A stretch of DNA of 64,000 nucleotides from Clostridiales bacterium (GCA_024684435.1 JAIKWV010000026.1:1-64000); one strand, 5' to 3'. Shown: positions 15,756 through 25,365, counted from the stretch's first letter. Numbers and translations are program-made. Notes: generated by a model from the sequence alone, not told the origin.

Positions 15756-16889
15756 ATGAAAATAGCAATGTTGGGACACAAGAGAATACCGGGCAGAAGC
15801 GGCGGCATCGAAGTTGTGGTGGAAGAGCTGTCCGTTAGAATGGCGGAAAAGGGGCATGATGTGGTCGCCTACAACCGTCATTGCGGCGAAGAAAAGCTGA
15901 AAGAATATAACGGGGTAAAAATCGTTGAGGTGCGCACTTTCAAGACCTCGGCGCTCAACGCCATGGTTTACTCCTTCTTTGCCACGCTTAAATGCATTTT
16001 CAAAAAATACGACGTCATGCACTACCACGCTGAGGGTCCCTGCGTCATGATCCCCCTTGCCAAGCTGTTCGGCAAAAAGGTGGTCGCCACCATCCACGGT
16101 CTTGACTGGCAGAGAAACAAGTGGGGCGGCTTTGCTTCAAAATACATAATGTTCGGCGAAAAGATGGCGGCAAAGCACGCGGACGCGGTGATAGTACTGT
16201 CAAAGAACGTACAGAATTATTTTAAAGAAACGTATGACTGCGACGCGATCTTCGTCCCTAACGGAATAAACAAGGTCGCGCCGGAAAGCCCGGATATCAT
16301 CAGGGAAAAATTTGGCATAGACAAGGACGGATACATCCTGTTCCTCGCCAGGATAACTCCGGAAAAGGGACTCGACTATCTCATTGAAGCCTATAAAGAA
16401 TTGAACACGGACAAGAAGCTGGTCATAGCCGGCGGTCTTGAGCCGGAGACGGAATACATCGCCTCCGTCAAAGAGAAGGCAAAGGGCTGTGACAATATAA
16501 TCTTCACGGATTTTGTCAGCGGAAAGACCCTTTCCGCCCTGTTTTCAAACTGCTATGTTTACGTCCTCCCCAGCGATATCGAGGGTATGCCTATGAGCCT
16601 ACTTGAGGCGGTGGGTTACGACGCCAGGGTAATAGTCAGCGATATACCGGAGAATATTGACTGCCTTGACGGCTACGGCAGCTCCTTTGAACACAGCAAT
16701 GTGGGTTCCCTTAAAACCGCGCTGGAATTTTGTCTTGCCCACGAAGACATGAAAGACCGGGATTTCAAGGCGGATTCCTCTCCCGATGAAGTTCAGCAAA
16801 AGCGCGCCGAGCTTATGGAAAAATACGATTGGAACAATATTACCGACAAGACGCTGGAAATATACAAATCATTAAAGAAAAACAAATAA
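15756..16889 (+). CDS. GT4-family glycosyltransferase
   Basis: The 377-residue protein has the two-domain GT-B layout: an N-terminal acceptor domain beginning KIAMLGHKRIPGRSGGIE, with a glycine-rich loop, and a C-terminal nucleotide-sugar domain with LFLARITPEKGLDYLIEAY and YVLPSDIEGMPMSLLEAVG, the EX7E-type motif of retaining GT4 enzymes. The N terminus is like rhamnosyl- or glucosyltransferases of capsule loci. I start at the ATG at 15756, because GGGGTG lies six bases upstream; a GTG two codons earlier is possible. It is followed 20 bases later by the flippase. Sugar specificity is not known. Confidence 0.88.
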   Translation: MKIAMLGHKRIPGRSGGIEVVVEELSVRMAEKGHDVVAYNRHCGEEKLKEYNGVKIVEVRTFKTSALNAMVYSFFATLKCIFKKYDVMHYHAEGPCVMIPLAKLFGKKVVATIHGLDWQRNKWGGFASKYIMFGEKMAAKHADAVIVLSKNVQNYFKETYDCDAIFVPNGINKVAPESPDIIREKFGIDKDGYILFLARITPEKGLDYLIEAYKELNTDKKLVIAGGLEPETEYIASVKEKAKGCDNIIFTDFVSGKTLSALFSNCYVYVLPSDIEGMPMSLLEAVGYDARVIVSDIPENIDCLDGYGSSFEHSNVGSLKTALEFCLAHEDMKDRDFKADSSPDEVQQKRAELMEKYDWNNITDKTLEIYKSLKKNK

Positions 16890-16909
16890 TTATTGATTGA
16901 AGAGATCTT

Positions 16910-18454
16910 ATGGCAACGAGAACACAACACGCAAAAAGAAATATAATAACCTCCGTCATAAACAAGCTTGTCATAATGCTGGCAAACTTCGTTATGCGCA
17001 CGGTGCTGATCCGGTATCTTGGTGAGATATATCTGGGATTGGACAGCCTGTTTGTGTCCATTCTGCAGTTACTTTCCCTTACGGAGCTGGGTATAAGCGC
17101 AGCGATGGTCTACAGTATGTACAAGCCCCTTGCCCATAACGACACCCCGGCGGTGTGCGCTCTGCTGAAATTGTACCGCACAGTGTACAGGTGTATAGCG
17201 CTTGCAATGACCGTGATAGGTCTGGCGATCTCTCCGTTTTTACCCCTGATAGTAAAGGAAGATCTGCCGGATGGGATGAGTCTATATATCCTTTTCTACA
17301 TAAACCTTGCCAACACGGTAATGTCCTATATTTTCTTCGCCTACCGCTCGGCTCTGTTTACAGCGGATCAGAGATACTCCATCAACAATAACATCTATTC
17401 AATATTCAAGGTGGGCTCCACCGTCGCTCAGGTGCTTGTTATAATCTTTTTCAGGAGCTATTATGTATACTCCATCATTCTGCCCCTTACGACAATGGCA
17501 AAGAATGTGGCGGCGTATATCATATCAAACAGGATGTACCCTCAGTACAAATGCGAAGGGTCCGTGTCGAAGGAAGAGATAAACAACATCAAAAAGCGTG
17601 TTGCGGGAATGTTCCTGAACAAGCTGAGCTTTGTGTTCCGCAACTCTCTTGACAGTATCGTCCTTTCCGCGTTTTTGGGATTGACTGAACTGGCAAAATA
17701 TAACAGCTACTATTACGTTATAAACGCGATATCCGGCATAATGATCCTTGTTTCCAACAGCGTCACCGCTTCGGTGGGCAACTCGATAGTGGTTGAAACC
17801 AAAGAGAAAAACTACGATGACCTTAAAAAGCTGCAACTGTTGTATATGTGGCTGTCCTCCTGGCTGACAGTGTGCCTGGTCGCCTGTCTCCAGCCGTTTA
17901 TTAAGCTGTGGGTCGGACAGAAAATGATGTTCGGAGACGGCATAATGTTCATCTTCTGCATTTACTTCTTTACCACCCATTTCAGCAGGATGTGCTATAT
18001 GTACCGTCAGGCGGCGGGTCTGTGGTGGCAGGACAGGTTCAGACCCATTGCGGAAACAGTAACGAATTTCGTGCTGAACATAGCCCTTGTCAAAATACTG
18101 GGCAACGTCACCGGAGTAATGTTTTCCACGATCTTCTGCATAGTATTTATAGAATGTACCTGGGGCACAAGGACCCTGTTCAAGCATTATTTCACTCAGG
18201 AAAAGCAGTCAAAATATATGCTCAAGCTCCTGATGTATTCCGTAATAACCACAGCCGCCGGAGCGATATGCTACCTGATCTGCGGCAAAATAAATCTTGA
18301 GGGGATACCGGCAATTATAGTGTACGGTATAATCGCCAGCGTGGTATCCAACGTGATATTTGCCGTTGGTACCAGCTTCCTGCCGGAGTTCAGGCCGTCC
18401 ATCGCCTTCGCCCTGAAGGTCGTAGGCATCAAAAAATTTCAAATAAAAAAATGA
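16910..18454 (+). CDS. Wzx-type polysaccharide flippase
   Basis: The 514-residue polytopic membrane protein has about 12-14 hydrophobic segments and starts RNIITSVINKLVIMLANFV, typical of the MATE-like PST/Wzx family. It should flip the undecaprenyl-linked repeat unit to the outer face of the membrane for polymerisation. It lies directly after a glycosyltransferase gene, in one transcription unit, and ends at a strong terminator. The ribosome site (AGAGAT) is weak. Repeat-unit specificity cannot be read from sequence. Confidence 0.9.
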   Translation: MATRTQHAKRNIITSVINKLVIMLANFVMRTVLIRYLGEIYLGLDSLFVSILQLLSLTELGISAAMVYSMYKPLAHNDTPAVCALLKLYRTVYRCIALAMTVIGLAISPFLPLIVKEDLPDGMSLYILFYINLANTVMSYIFFAYRSALFTADQRYSINNNIYSIFKVGSTVAQVLVIIFFRSYYVYSIILPLTTMAKNVAAYIISNRMYPQYKCEGSVSKEEINNIKKRVAGMFLNKLSFVFRNSLDSIVLSAFLGLTELAKYNSYYYVINAISGIMILVSNSVTASVGNSIVVETKEKNYDDLKKLQLLYMWLSSWLTVCLVACLQPFIKLWVGQKMMFGDGIMFIFCIYFFTTHFSRMCYMYRQAAGLWWQDRFRPIAETVTNFVLNIALVKILGNVTGVMFSTIFCIVFIECTWGTRTLFKHYFTQEKQSKYMLKLLMYSVITTAAGAICYLICGKINLEGIPAIIVYGIIASVVSNVIFAVGTSFLPEFRPSIAFALKVVGIKKFQIKK

Positions 18455-18464
18455 TCTGTGATTT

Positions 18465-18496
18465 TCAGCCCGGATTTTATCCGGGCTGATTTTTTT
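18465..18496 (+). terminator. Strong terminator between convergent flippase and CDP-glycerol transferase genes
   Basis: TCAGCCCGGAT pairs perfectly with ATCCGGGCTGA around TTT and is followed by seven T residues on the plus strand. Confidence 0.88.
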
Positions 18497-18497
18497 A

Positions 18498-19667
18498 TTA
18501 AAGCAGTCTGCAAATGGCGTCGTAAACACGTCGGCAGTTGTTTGCGTCGTTGAATATAAAAAACGCGTTCATCTTTTCAAGATATTCGCCGTCGGGTTGC
18601 ATATCGTTTTCAAATATATGGCGCAGGCTGTCGATAGCCTCGTCCTCGGTTTCGACCACGGCGCCGAAGCCGTCCCGCCTGTAGTCAAAGTAGCCTTCCT
18701 TATATTGTATCGCGCGGAAAGAGGCTTCATCATACTGATAAAATACCATGGGTTTGCGCATATATCCGTAATCGAAGAAAACGCTGGAATAATCGGTTAT
18801 CAATACATCGCTGTTGATAAGCAGACTCTGCACGTCGCTGTTGCTGAAATCGGCTATGCTGACCGCGGGATCGTCGGACTTGAAGCAGTCAATGAACCGC
18901 TGAACCTCGTGATGCGGGTAAAATATCAGCTCATAGTCGTATTCCTTTAAAAGCGCCGACAGCTTTTCACTGTTCAAAAATGAATTGTATTTTTTATAAT
19001 AGTCGCTTTCAAGGAAGGTGTGTCTGTTGCAGGTTCGCAGATTTGAACGCCAGGTAGGCATGAACAGGAGCTTATGGGTAAGGGCATCGGTTTTTTTCAG
19101 GTTGTCAAACCGGCAAAGACCGGTGAGTTGAAGTATGCCCTCTTTATATCCGTAAACCTTATCGATATATTCATATTCCGGCACCGCGGAGCAGACAAAC
19201 ATATCTATATTTGTATTATCGGCGTGGCAGAATAACAAATCGTCCTTGATTATACCGTGCTGAAGGAAGATTTTTTTTGCTTTGCTGGGAAAGAGCTTGC
19301 CGAATTTGTTAAAGAAGAGGATATCGGGAGAGTATCCGTCAATGTGGGTGCTCACCCTGACCTTGGCAAGGATGAAGCAAAGGTAATGCTTAAAGCTGCC
19401 GTAATTGACCAGCTTGCCCAAAGGAGCCACCTTGCTTCTGTCCGGAGAGTCCTTTGTGATGATATAGACGGCGTTTATCTCCGGGTGCTCTTTTGTAAGG
19501 AACTTGAAAAAGTGATAGCTGTTATCCCGAGCGTCCACGCCTCTTTCGGCGATGATCCAAAGGTCCTTGTAGGTTTTGCTCCTTCTGACAAAAAGACCCA
19601 CGAACTCGGCGACTGTCATTATCAAAAAAACGCGGATATAAATGAATATTCTTTTTATCTTGTACAT
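18498..19667 (-). CDS. CDP-glycerol glycerophosphotransferase family protein (TagB/TagF-like)
   Basis: The 389-residue protein matches the catalytic domain of teichoic-acid polymerases and primases: FLQHGIIKDDL (catalytic His region), LFMPTWRS, FYPHHEVQRF and VLITDYSSVFFDYGYMRKP, the CDP-glycerol-binding signature. A short hydrophobic N-terminal stretch (about 8-25) may attach it to the membrane. It transfers glycerol phosphate (or ribitol phosphate) to a glycan or teichoic-acid acceptor. Start is ATG at 19667 with GGAG six bases upstream. It is the only gene in the middle of the locus on the minus strand. Single-copy occurrence favours a decorating enzyme over full teichoic-acid synthesis, but this is inference. 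Confidence 0.88.
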   Translation of the reverse strand: MYKIKRIFIYIRVFLIMTVAEFVGLFVRRSKTYKDLWIIAERGVDARDNSYHFFKFLTKEHPEINAVYIITKDSPDRSKVAPLGKLVNYGSFKHYLCFILAKVRVSTHIDGYSPDILFFNKFGKLFPSKAKKIFLQHGIIKDDLLFCHADNTNIDMFVCSAVPEYEYIDKVYGYKEGILQLTGLCRFDNLKKTDALTHKLLFMPTWRSNLRTCNRHTFLESDYYKKYNSFLNSEKLSALLKEYDYELIFYPHHEVQRFIDCFKSDDPAVSIADFSNSDVQSLLINSDVLITDYSSVFFDYGYMRKPMVFYQYDEASFRAIQYKEGYFDYRRDGFGAVVETEDEAIDSLRHIFENDMQPDGEYLEKMNAFFIFNDANNCRRVYDAICRLL

Positions 19668-19793
19668 ATTTTTCTCCGTCTGTTATATTGTTGAGTGTCA
19701 TTATACAGTACGGTAAAATGATTGTCAAGCTGACGGGATCGTGTAAGCTTAAGCCTAAAAAAACAGATTTTTCAGCAAATTTCCATTTTATTG

Positions 19794-19822
19794 TTGATTT
19801 TTATGAGCATAATGATTATAAT
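19794..19822 (+). promoter_or_regulatory. Predicted promoter of the central exopolysaccharide operon
   Basis: TTGATT (19794-19799), 17-base spacer, TATAAT (19817-19822). Transcription would start near 19829 and make a leader of about 135 bases. Confidence 0.75.
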
Positions 19823-19850
19823 ATATGATACCTTTATTATCAGGAATTGT

Positions 19851-19943
19851 CGCTTCTGATCTCCGTTATTTGTATCAGAGGCGTAAAAAACGGACAAACA
19901 AAGATTTTTTGTTTCGGTTACAGAAACAAAAAACACCGTTTTT
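19851..19943 (+). promoter_or_regulatory. Structured leader with two hairpins ahead of the central exopolysaccharide operon
   Basis: Hairpin 1: CGCTTCTGAT (19851-19860) with ATCAGAGGCG (19874-19883), one wobble. Hairpin 2: an outer stem AAAAACGG (19886-19893) with CCGTTTTT (19936-19943) encloses TTTTTTGTTTC (19905-19915) paired with GAAACAAAAAA (19923-19933). The GGGGGTG ribosome site follows directly. The layout suggests attenuation or an antitermination target, but no known element was recognised. Confidence 0.55.
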
Positions 19944-19964
19944 GAAATGGGGGTGAAGCGCAGG

Positions 19965-21083
19965 ATGAGCATAAAACTAAGCATCGGAACGGCGATCTAC
20001 AACATAGAAGAGGAGCTGCTAAGGGAAAACATAGAAAGCACCGTAAGGCAGCTTACGGACGAGACGGAGCTTCTGCTCATTGATGACTGCTCAACGAACA
20101 ACTCCGGGGAGATTTGCCGGGAGTACGCCGCTTCGGACAGCAGGGTCAGATACATCAACATGGGGCAGAACGGCGGACTCAGCCGCGTAAGGAACCGCAC
20201 CATAGATGAGGCCGCGGGAAAGTGGATCTTTTTTGCGGACGGGGACGATCTGCTCTCCGATCATTTCGTGGAGACCGCCCTTAAATTCTGCGATTCGGAA
20301 TACGATATCATAATACACGACAGGCTGAAATTCATAGATAAAAAACAGGAGGAACAGCCCTGTCAGATCACGGAGCTCAGGGAGCTGCCCCGGGAAGCTG
20401 GACGTCAGCTCAGCATATCCTGCCTTTGTCTTGATCCGAGTATTGGAAAAAGGTTCAGTTTGCCGTCCACGGCTTTTTATCACGCGGCATGGGGAGCGAT
20501 ATACAGAAAGGATTTCCTGACAAAGAACGGCCTGCGGTTCCCGGACGGGCAGAAAAAGGCGCAGGACAGCGTCTTCAATACCAGAGCTTATTATTACGCA
20601 GAGAATATCGCATACCTGCCATACGTCATGTACTACTACAGGAACAATCCTCAGGGGATAACCCGCAGGTACAGCAAAGACCTTGTCCCGGTGCTGCAGT
20701 CCCTTATCGGGCATCTTCGGGTCTGCATGGATGAATATTATTCCGGAGACGAGGATGTTGAAGAAAGGTACCTTAACCATCGTGTGATGTCGTTGCTTGT
20801 CGACAGTATGCGCCTGAATGTTTTCCACAGGGATAATCCCAACGACAAAGAAAAAAGGAAAAAGGATTTTCTGGATATAATCGGCTCAGAGCCGTACAAG
20901 AGCGCATTGGAACACTTTGACGCGAAAAAATACGACAGACCGGAATGGCACCTGCCCGCGACACTAATGAGAAAAAAGAAGTTCAATACTCTTGATTGGA
21001 TCATGAGGAAGGACAAACGGTTCATTATGTTTTGCGGCGCAGACAAGCGTCTCATAACGATGTTCGGAAAAAAAGCGAAATAA
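19965..21083 (+). CDS. GT2-family glycosyltransferase
   Basis: The 372-residue protein has the inverting GT-A fold: LSIGTAIYNIEEELL at the N terminus, the nucleotide-binding LLIDDCSTNNSG, GLSRVRNRTIDEAAG, and the metal-binding IFFADGDDLLS (DXD). The C-terminal part (about 230-372) is helical and basic. It should add one sugar of the repeat unit at the inner membrane face. I start at the ATG at 19965, about ten bases after GGGGTG; the ATG at 19947 lacks a ribosome site. It is the first gene after a structured leader and probably heads a transcript running to the sugar transferase at 31021. Confidence 0.9.
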   Translation: MSIKLSIGTAIYNIEEELLRENIESTVRQLTDETELLLIDDCSTNNSGEICREYAASDSRVRYINMGQNGGLSRVRNRTIDEAAGKWIFFADGDDLLSDHFVETALKFCDSEYDIIIHDRLKFIDKKQEEQPCQITELRELPREAGRQLSISCLCLDPSIGKRFSLPSTAFYHAAWGAIYRKDFLTKNGLRFPDGQKKAQDSVFNTRAYYYAENIAYLPYVMYYYRNNPQGITRRYSKDLVPVLQSLIGHLRVCMDEYYSGDEDVEERYLNHRVMSLLVDSMRLNVFHRDNPNDKEKRKKDFLDIIGSEPYKSALEHFDAKKYDRPEWHLPATLMRKKKFNTLDWIMRKDKRFIMFCGADKRLITMFGKKAK

Positions 21084-21147
21084 ACGGAGATCAAATTCAA
21101 AATCCGGCAATGTATCCATTTGAAGAAAGATACGAAAGCAGGACAAA

Positions 21148-22527
21148 ATGAAAGAGCTGCAAAAAGAGTTTTATCCCAAGAAATCAAAGATATATATCGG
21201 TCTGTACATATTTTTCATTTTCGGCGCCGCTATGGGAGACTGGAAGGTTCTGAACATGGCTCTCGGCGCACTGCCTAAGGTCATATCGGTGGGCGCTATC
21301 GGTTTGGCGGTGGCATACATATTCTGGTCGGGAAATTTCAGAAATTTCAAAATACTGTTTAATTTTTCCCTGATGTATTCTTCCATAATAGTGGGAATAA
21401 TTCTGTGCTCCACGTTCATATGGATACTGGATCTCCAGACTATAGGGTATATCATGAAGGGTGCGTCAAAGATATCCTATCAATTTCTTAACATTCTCGT
21501 AGTTTTGTCCGCGGTATATATGTTTGAGGAAAACGCGGCAAAGTACACCTTTTTCGGCATTGCCGCCGCCAACTTCGTTATCATCCTTCTCGGAGCGGCG
21601 ACCACCGGTCCCGCCGGAGCGGTCAGGGATCTTATAGCAAACATCACATCCTTCGGCGCCAGCGACGTTATAGCCAATTCCAATTTCATAAGAGCTATCG
21701 AGATACACGATATCACCTTTGTCATGGGCGTGTATGTGCTGTATTTCCTATTCTTTTGTCCCGGCGAAAAATACAGATATATGTATGCCGCAGTCGCGCT
21801 GTTCCTGTTCTTTGCGGGTCTTAAGCGAATTGCATTTTTGAGCATGATAGCCGCCATAATGTTTGCGATCTTCTGCTCTATGCTGGGTCCGAGAGGCAAG
21901 ACAAGGGTGCTTATCCTGGCTGCGCTGTTCATTGTCGGATTCTGCTATTTTTATATCGTAATAATACAAAAAGGAATTTTTACGGAATTCTGTCAGGAAC
22001 ACGAAATAGAGCTTAACGGCAGAGAAAAAATATATGATTATATATCCAACTTCTACACAGTATCTCCATCATACAAGGGCAAGGGATATGAATTCTGCGT
22101 CTATCTTCTCAAGAGCATGAAGGGCACAAAGGATATGGTGGTCAACATCAACGCCGTGCACAACGATATACTTAAGATGTACGTTGAGCTGGGCTTTTGG
22201 GGCTTCTTCTGCTGGATAATGGGCTACTATGTCTATCAGACCTACTGGTTCAACACCCGCTGCGGAGAAAAGACCGCCGTGTGCTTTATGGCGATAAACG
22301 TATATATGCTTGTTACCTACATGACGGACAACACCATGTTCTACTACTGGTCAAGTATGGTGATACGCATGATCCCAATGTCATTTTTCTTCGCTCCCGT
22401 AAAGGATTTCCCGCTGAGAGAAACCGATCCCTTCAAAATGAACCGCGTTGAAAGGCGGATCTACAAAAAGAGAAAAAGGGACGAGATATATGAGAGGAAC
22501 CCGAGGATGAAGGTTCAGGAAGATTGA
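21148..22527 (+). CDS. Wzy-like O-antigen/capsule polymerase
   Basis: The 459-residue polytopic protein has about ten hydrophobic segments and a larger extracytoplasmic loop (about residues 280-345), ending in a basic cytosolic tail rich in Lys and Arg. Hydropathy, length and position between flippase, glycosyltransferase and chain-length genes fit a Wzy polymerase that joins flipped repeat units. Wzy proteins are poorly conserved, so the call rests on topology and context; an O-antigen ligase-like role is the alternative. Ribosome site AGGA precedes the ATG. Confidence 0.78.
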   Translation: MKELQKEFYPKKSKIYIGLYIFFIFGAAMGDWKVLNMALGALPKVISVGAIGLAVAYIFWSGNFRNFKILFNFSLMYSSIIVGIILCSTFIWILDLQTIGYIMKGASKISYQFLNILVVLSAVYMFEENAAKYTFFGIAAANFVIILLGAATTGPAGAVRDLIANITSFGASDVIANSNFIRAIEIHDITFVMGVYVLYFLFFCPGEKYRYMYAAVALFLFFAGLKRIAFLSMIAAIMFAIFCSMLGPRGKTRVLILAALFIVGFCYFYIVIIQKGIFTEFCQEHEIELNGREKIYDYISNFYTVSPSYKGKGYEFCVYLLKSMKGTKDMVVNINAVHNDILKMYVELGFWGFFCWIMGYYVYQTYWFNTRCGEKTAVCFMAINVYMLVTYMTDNTMFYYWSSMVIRMIPMSFFFAPVKDFPLRETDPFKMNRVERRIYKKRKRDEIYERNPRMKVQED

Positions 22528-22561
22528 GCCGGTTTCATTATTTATTTTTGCAGAGGTAGTT

Positions 22562-23671
22562 ATGATAAGGATTTTACAGTCAGTGAGCAACATGGATCGG
22601 GGCGGCATAGAAACTATGCTGATGAATTTCTACAGAAATGTGGACAGGGAAAAGATCCAGTTCGATTTTCTGGCAAACAAGCCTGCTCCCGGCGACTATG
22701 ATGAGGAGATAAAAGCCATGGGCGGGAGGATATTCATTTCCCCCGGCTTTATGAGCTATCGCAAATATCTCGGTTATATGACCGATCTGTTCAGAGAACA
22801 CCCGGAGTACAAGATAATACATACCCACAACGGCTCGCTTATGCTTTATGCATTAGAGTCCGCGAAAAAGAACGGCATCCCTGTCAGGATAGCCCACGCC
22901 CACGCTACGGCGGTGCCCTTCGGCTTAAAGAACGAGCTGAAAAAGCTCATGCGCCCAATGATAAAATATGTTGCCACGGATTACTGGGGCTGTTCGGACG
23001 CGGCGGGAAAGTTTTATTTTTCCGAAAAACGTTGGAACCGGAAACATCAGCTCATACATAACGCCATAAACGTGGATGATTTCACATTCGATCCCGAGGC
23101 GAGGGCGGCTATACGCAGGCAGTACGGCTTCGGCGACAAGTTTATTCTGGGACACGTTGGCAGACTCACTCCTCAGAAAAACCAGAAAATGATCCTTGAT
23201 ATCTTTGCTGAAATGCACAGGCTTGACCCCAACACACACCTTGTCATGATCGGAACGGGAGAGCTTGAGAAAATGCTTAAAAGCCACACCGCGGAGTTAG
23301 GTATCTCCGACAGCGTGACATATACCGGCGTGCAGACCAACGTAAACGAATGGTACAGCGCATTTGATGTTTTTATAATGACATCAATAAACGAGGGCCT
23401 TCCGGTAGTTGGTGTGGAGGCACAGGCGGCCGATCTGCCCTGCGCCATGTCAAGCACGATTACCCCGGAGGTAAAGGTGACGGACAACGTCAATTTCATG
23501 AGCATCAGCGACCCGCCCATCGAGTGGGCAAAGGCGATCCTTGAATTTCGCTCGAAAGAGAGGACGAGCAGGGGAGCGGAGCTCAAAGAGGCAGGCTACG
23601 ACATAAGATTTGAAGCTCAGAGAATGCAGGAACTGTATCTGGAGCTGTATTCCAATATTAAAGAGAAGTAA
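22562..23671 (+). CDS. GT4-family glycosyltransferase (EpsF-like)
   Basis: The 369-residue GT-B enzyme opens with VSNMDRGGIETMLMNFYR, a signature of EpsF/CapM-like glycosyltransferases, then IIHTHNGSL, ARIAHAHAT-like VRIAHAHATAVPFG, the donor-domain LGHVGRLTPQKNQKMILDIF and FIMTSINEGLPVVGVEAQA. It transfers a sugar to the growing lipid-linked repeat unit. GAGGT stands before the ATG. It is followed after two bases by the pyruvyl transferase-like gene, so translation is probably coupled. Donor and acceptor are unknown. Confidence 0.9.
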   Translation: MIRILQSVSNMDRGGIETMLMNFYRNVDREKIQFDFLANKPAPGDYDEEIKAMGGRIFISPGFMSYRKYLGYMTDLFREHPEYKIIHTHNGSLMLYALESAKKNGIPVRIAHAHATAVPFGLKNELKKLMRPMIKYVATDYWGCSDAAGKFYFSEKRWNRKHQLIHNAINVDDFTFDPEARAAIRRQYGFGDKFILGHVGRLTPQKNQKMILDIFAEMHRLDPNTHLVMIGTGELEKMLKSHTAELGISDSVTYTGVQTNVNEWYSAFDVFIMTSINEGLPVVGVEAQAADLPCAMSSTITPEVKVTDNVNFMSISDPPIEWAKAILEFRSKERTSRGAELKEAGYDIRFEAQRMQELYLELYSNIKEK

Positions 23672-23673
23672 TT

Positions 23674-24822
23674 ATGAAGATAGGGATTTTAACTCATCAC
23701 AGCATAAATAATTTCGGCGCGTTTCTTCAGGGATGGGCTTTGCAGGAAAAGCTGAAGGCTCTTTTTCCGGAGGACGAGGTCTTTATCATCAATTACATAA
23801 TTCCGAAACAAAATATAATAAATGTGGGCGGATTTTTCCGGTTTTATCCGGGAGCGGAGACTCCGGTCTCATGGCTCAACAAGATAACCCAGCCCGCCAT
23901 ATTTGCCGAGAACAGGAAAAAATATTTTAATCTCACAAAAAAGGTTTACAACGCTCAGCAGATAAATTCCCTGGGTCTTGACTGCATAGTAATAGGCAGC
24001 GACGAGGTGTGGAATTACCTTGACCCCAAGGGCTTTTCACTGATAAAATTCAGCGACGGACTCAAATGCCGGAGCATAGTCGCCTACGCCCCCAGCGCAG
24101 GCAAGGCTACAGGTGAAAATGCGCCCGACAATGTCCGGCAGGCGATGAAGGGCTTTACCGCTCTGTCGGCAAGAGATAAGAGCGCGCAGACCCTGTGCCA
24201 AAACGCTTTGGGCGTGACCCCTCAGTTGGTGTGCGATCCCACATTCCTCACCGCCACCCCCAAGGTGGATAACGAAAAGATAAAAAAGCTTACGGAAAAA
24301 CCGTATGTGCTTTTCTACTACTGCAACGGCATCCCTCACGAGTTAAAAAAGAAAGTGGCGGACAATGCCCGGGCTAAAGGCTATGAGGTCATCGGCGCAG
24401 GGGAGTACGACAAGCTGTATTCTCAGATGTCGGTAAGGCTCACCCCCTTTGAATGGGCGGAGCTGTTCAGAAGGGCGGAATACGTCTATACCGGGACCTT
24501 CCACGGGGTGGTCTTCTCAATCCTCAACAGGAAGGATTTCCGCGTTTACGCGTCCATAGACAGCAGGGTCAAAAAGATAGCCGCGTTGCTGGAACAGTTC
24601 GTCATCGGGGACAGAAAGCTTACCCCCGAAGCGTTATCGTATGAGGATGACAAAATAGATTACGACGAAGTATACAGATATATCGACCTTATCCGCGACG
24701 GGAGTAGCGACTATTTGTTCCGCGCCGTTAAGGGCGAAGAGATCAAAGGGGAAAAAATCAATGATAAAAAGCAAAGCCGACCTGAAGCATTATCTGGAGC
24801 AGGACAGGATAGCTCTTTATAA
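23674..24822 (+). CDS. Polysaccharide pyruvyl transferase family protein
   Basis: The 382-residue protein matches the WcaK/CsaB/AmsJ family: KIGILTHHSINNFGAFLQ at the N terminus, IVIGSDEVWN, SARDKSAQTLCQ, LVCDPTFL and EYVYTGTFHGVVFSILN, the conserved C-terminal segment with the family His. The enzyme adds pyruvate ketals to sugars, giving negative charge to the polymer. The gene starts two bases after the upstream stop, and its own last 62 bases overlap the acetyltransferase gene in another frame. The C-terminal 30 residues are Lys/Ser-rich and probably disordered, possibly an effect of that overlap. Confidence 0.88.
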   Translation: MKIGILTHHSINNFGAFLQGWALQEKLKALFPEDEVFIINYIIPKQNIINVGGFFRFYPGAETPVSWLNKITQPAIFAENRKKYFNLTKKVYNAQQINSLGLDCIVIGSDEVWNYLDPKGFSLIKFSDGLKCRSIVAYAPSAGKATGENAPDNVRQAMKGFTALSARDKSAQTLCQNALGVTPQLVCDPTFLTATPKVDNEKIKKLTEKPYVLFYYCNGIPHELKKKVADNARAKGYEVIGAGEYDKLYSQMSVRLTPFEWAELFRRAEYVYTGTFHGVVFSILNRKDFRVYASIDSRVKKIAALLEQFVIGDRKLTPEALSYEDDKIDYDEVYRYIDLIRDGSSDYLFRAVKGEEIKGEKINDKKQSRPEALSGAGQDSSL

Positions 24823-25339
24823 GAAAAGAAAAAAGCCCAGGATAGCAGGGGACGAGATATGGCAGTATGAGATCCTGCTCAGAAAGACAGAGTATTTTAT
24901 AAACTGCAAAAAAGATCCTCTGGGCAAGGCAATGGCTGTGTGGTACCATTACAGGCTCCGCAAAAAGGGGAGAAAGCTGTGCGGCTTTCATATCCCGCCA
25001 AACGCCTTTGAGGAGGGGCTTTCAATAGCGCACTGGGGTCCCATCGTTGTACATCCCACGGCTCGTATCGGTAAGAACTGCCGCATACATCAGTGCGTGA
25101 CAATAGGCGCGACCAACGGTCAGAACGAGGCGGCAACTATCGGAGACAATGTCTTTATCGGTCCATGCACGTCTATAATCGGAAAGATCACCATCGGCAA
25201 CGATATAGCTATAGGCGCGAACACCGTGGTGACAAAAAGCTTTACGGATGACGGCATAACCATTGCGGGTACGCCGGCAAAAAAGATAAGTGACAACAAT
25301 TCACATTCAAACCTTGCAAAGGAACTTAACTTAGACTAA
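24761..25339 (+). CDS. Serine O-acetyltransferase-like hexapeptide-repeat acetyltransferase
   Basis: The 192-residue protein has a helical basic N-terminal part (about 1-85) and a left-handed beta-helix of hexapeptide repeats (about 95-170): LSIAHWGPIVVHPTARIG, CRIHQCVTIGAT, IGDNVFIGPCTSIIG and IAIGANTVVTKSF, closing with GTPAKKI. The catalytic His is in the IHQ stretch. Although CysE-like in sequence, such proteins in capsule loci O-acetylate sugars. GGGG lies eight bases before the ATG, inside the pyruvyl transferase gene, with a 62-base overlap. Confidence 0.88.
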   Translation: MIKSKADLKHYLEQDRIALYKKRKKPRIAGDEIWQYEILLRKTEYFINCKKDPLGKAMAVWYHYRLRKKGRKLCGFHIPPNAFEEGLSIAHWGPIVVHPTARIGKNCRIHQCVTIGATNGQNEAATIGDNVFIGPCTSIIGKITIGNDIAIGANTVVTKSFTDDGITIAGTPAKKISDNNSHSNLAKELNLD

Positions 25340-25365
25340 TCAAGAACGAAAGTGAGGACTGACTG

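Noticed and set aside
15624-16097. N-terminal extension of the Fe-S protein gene across the intergenic region
   Set aside because: It runs antisense through the divergent glycosyltransferase gene and its promoter; ATG at 15623 has its own ribosome site and the family N terminus.
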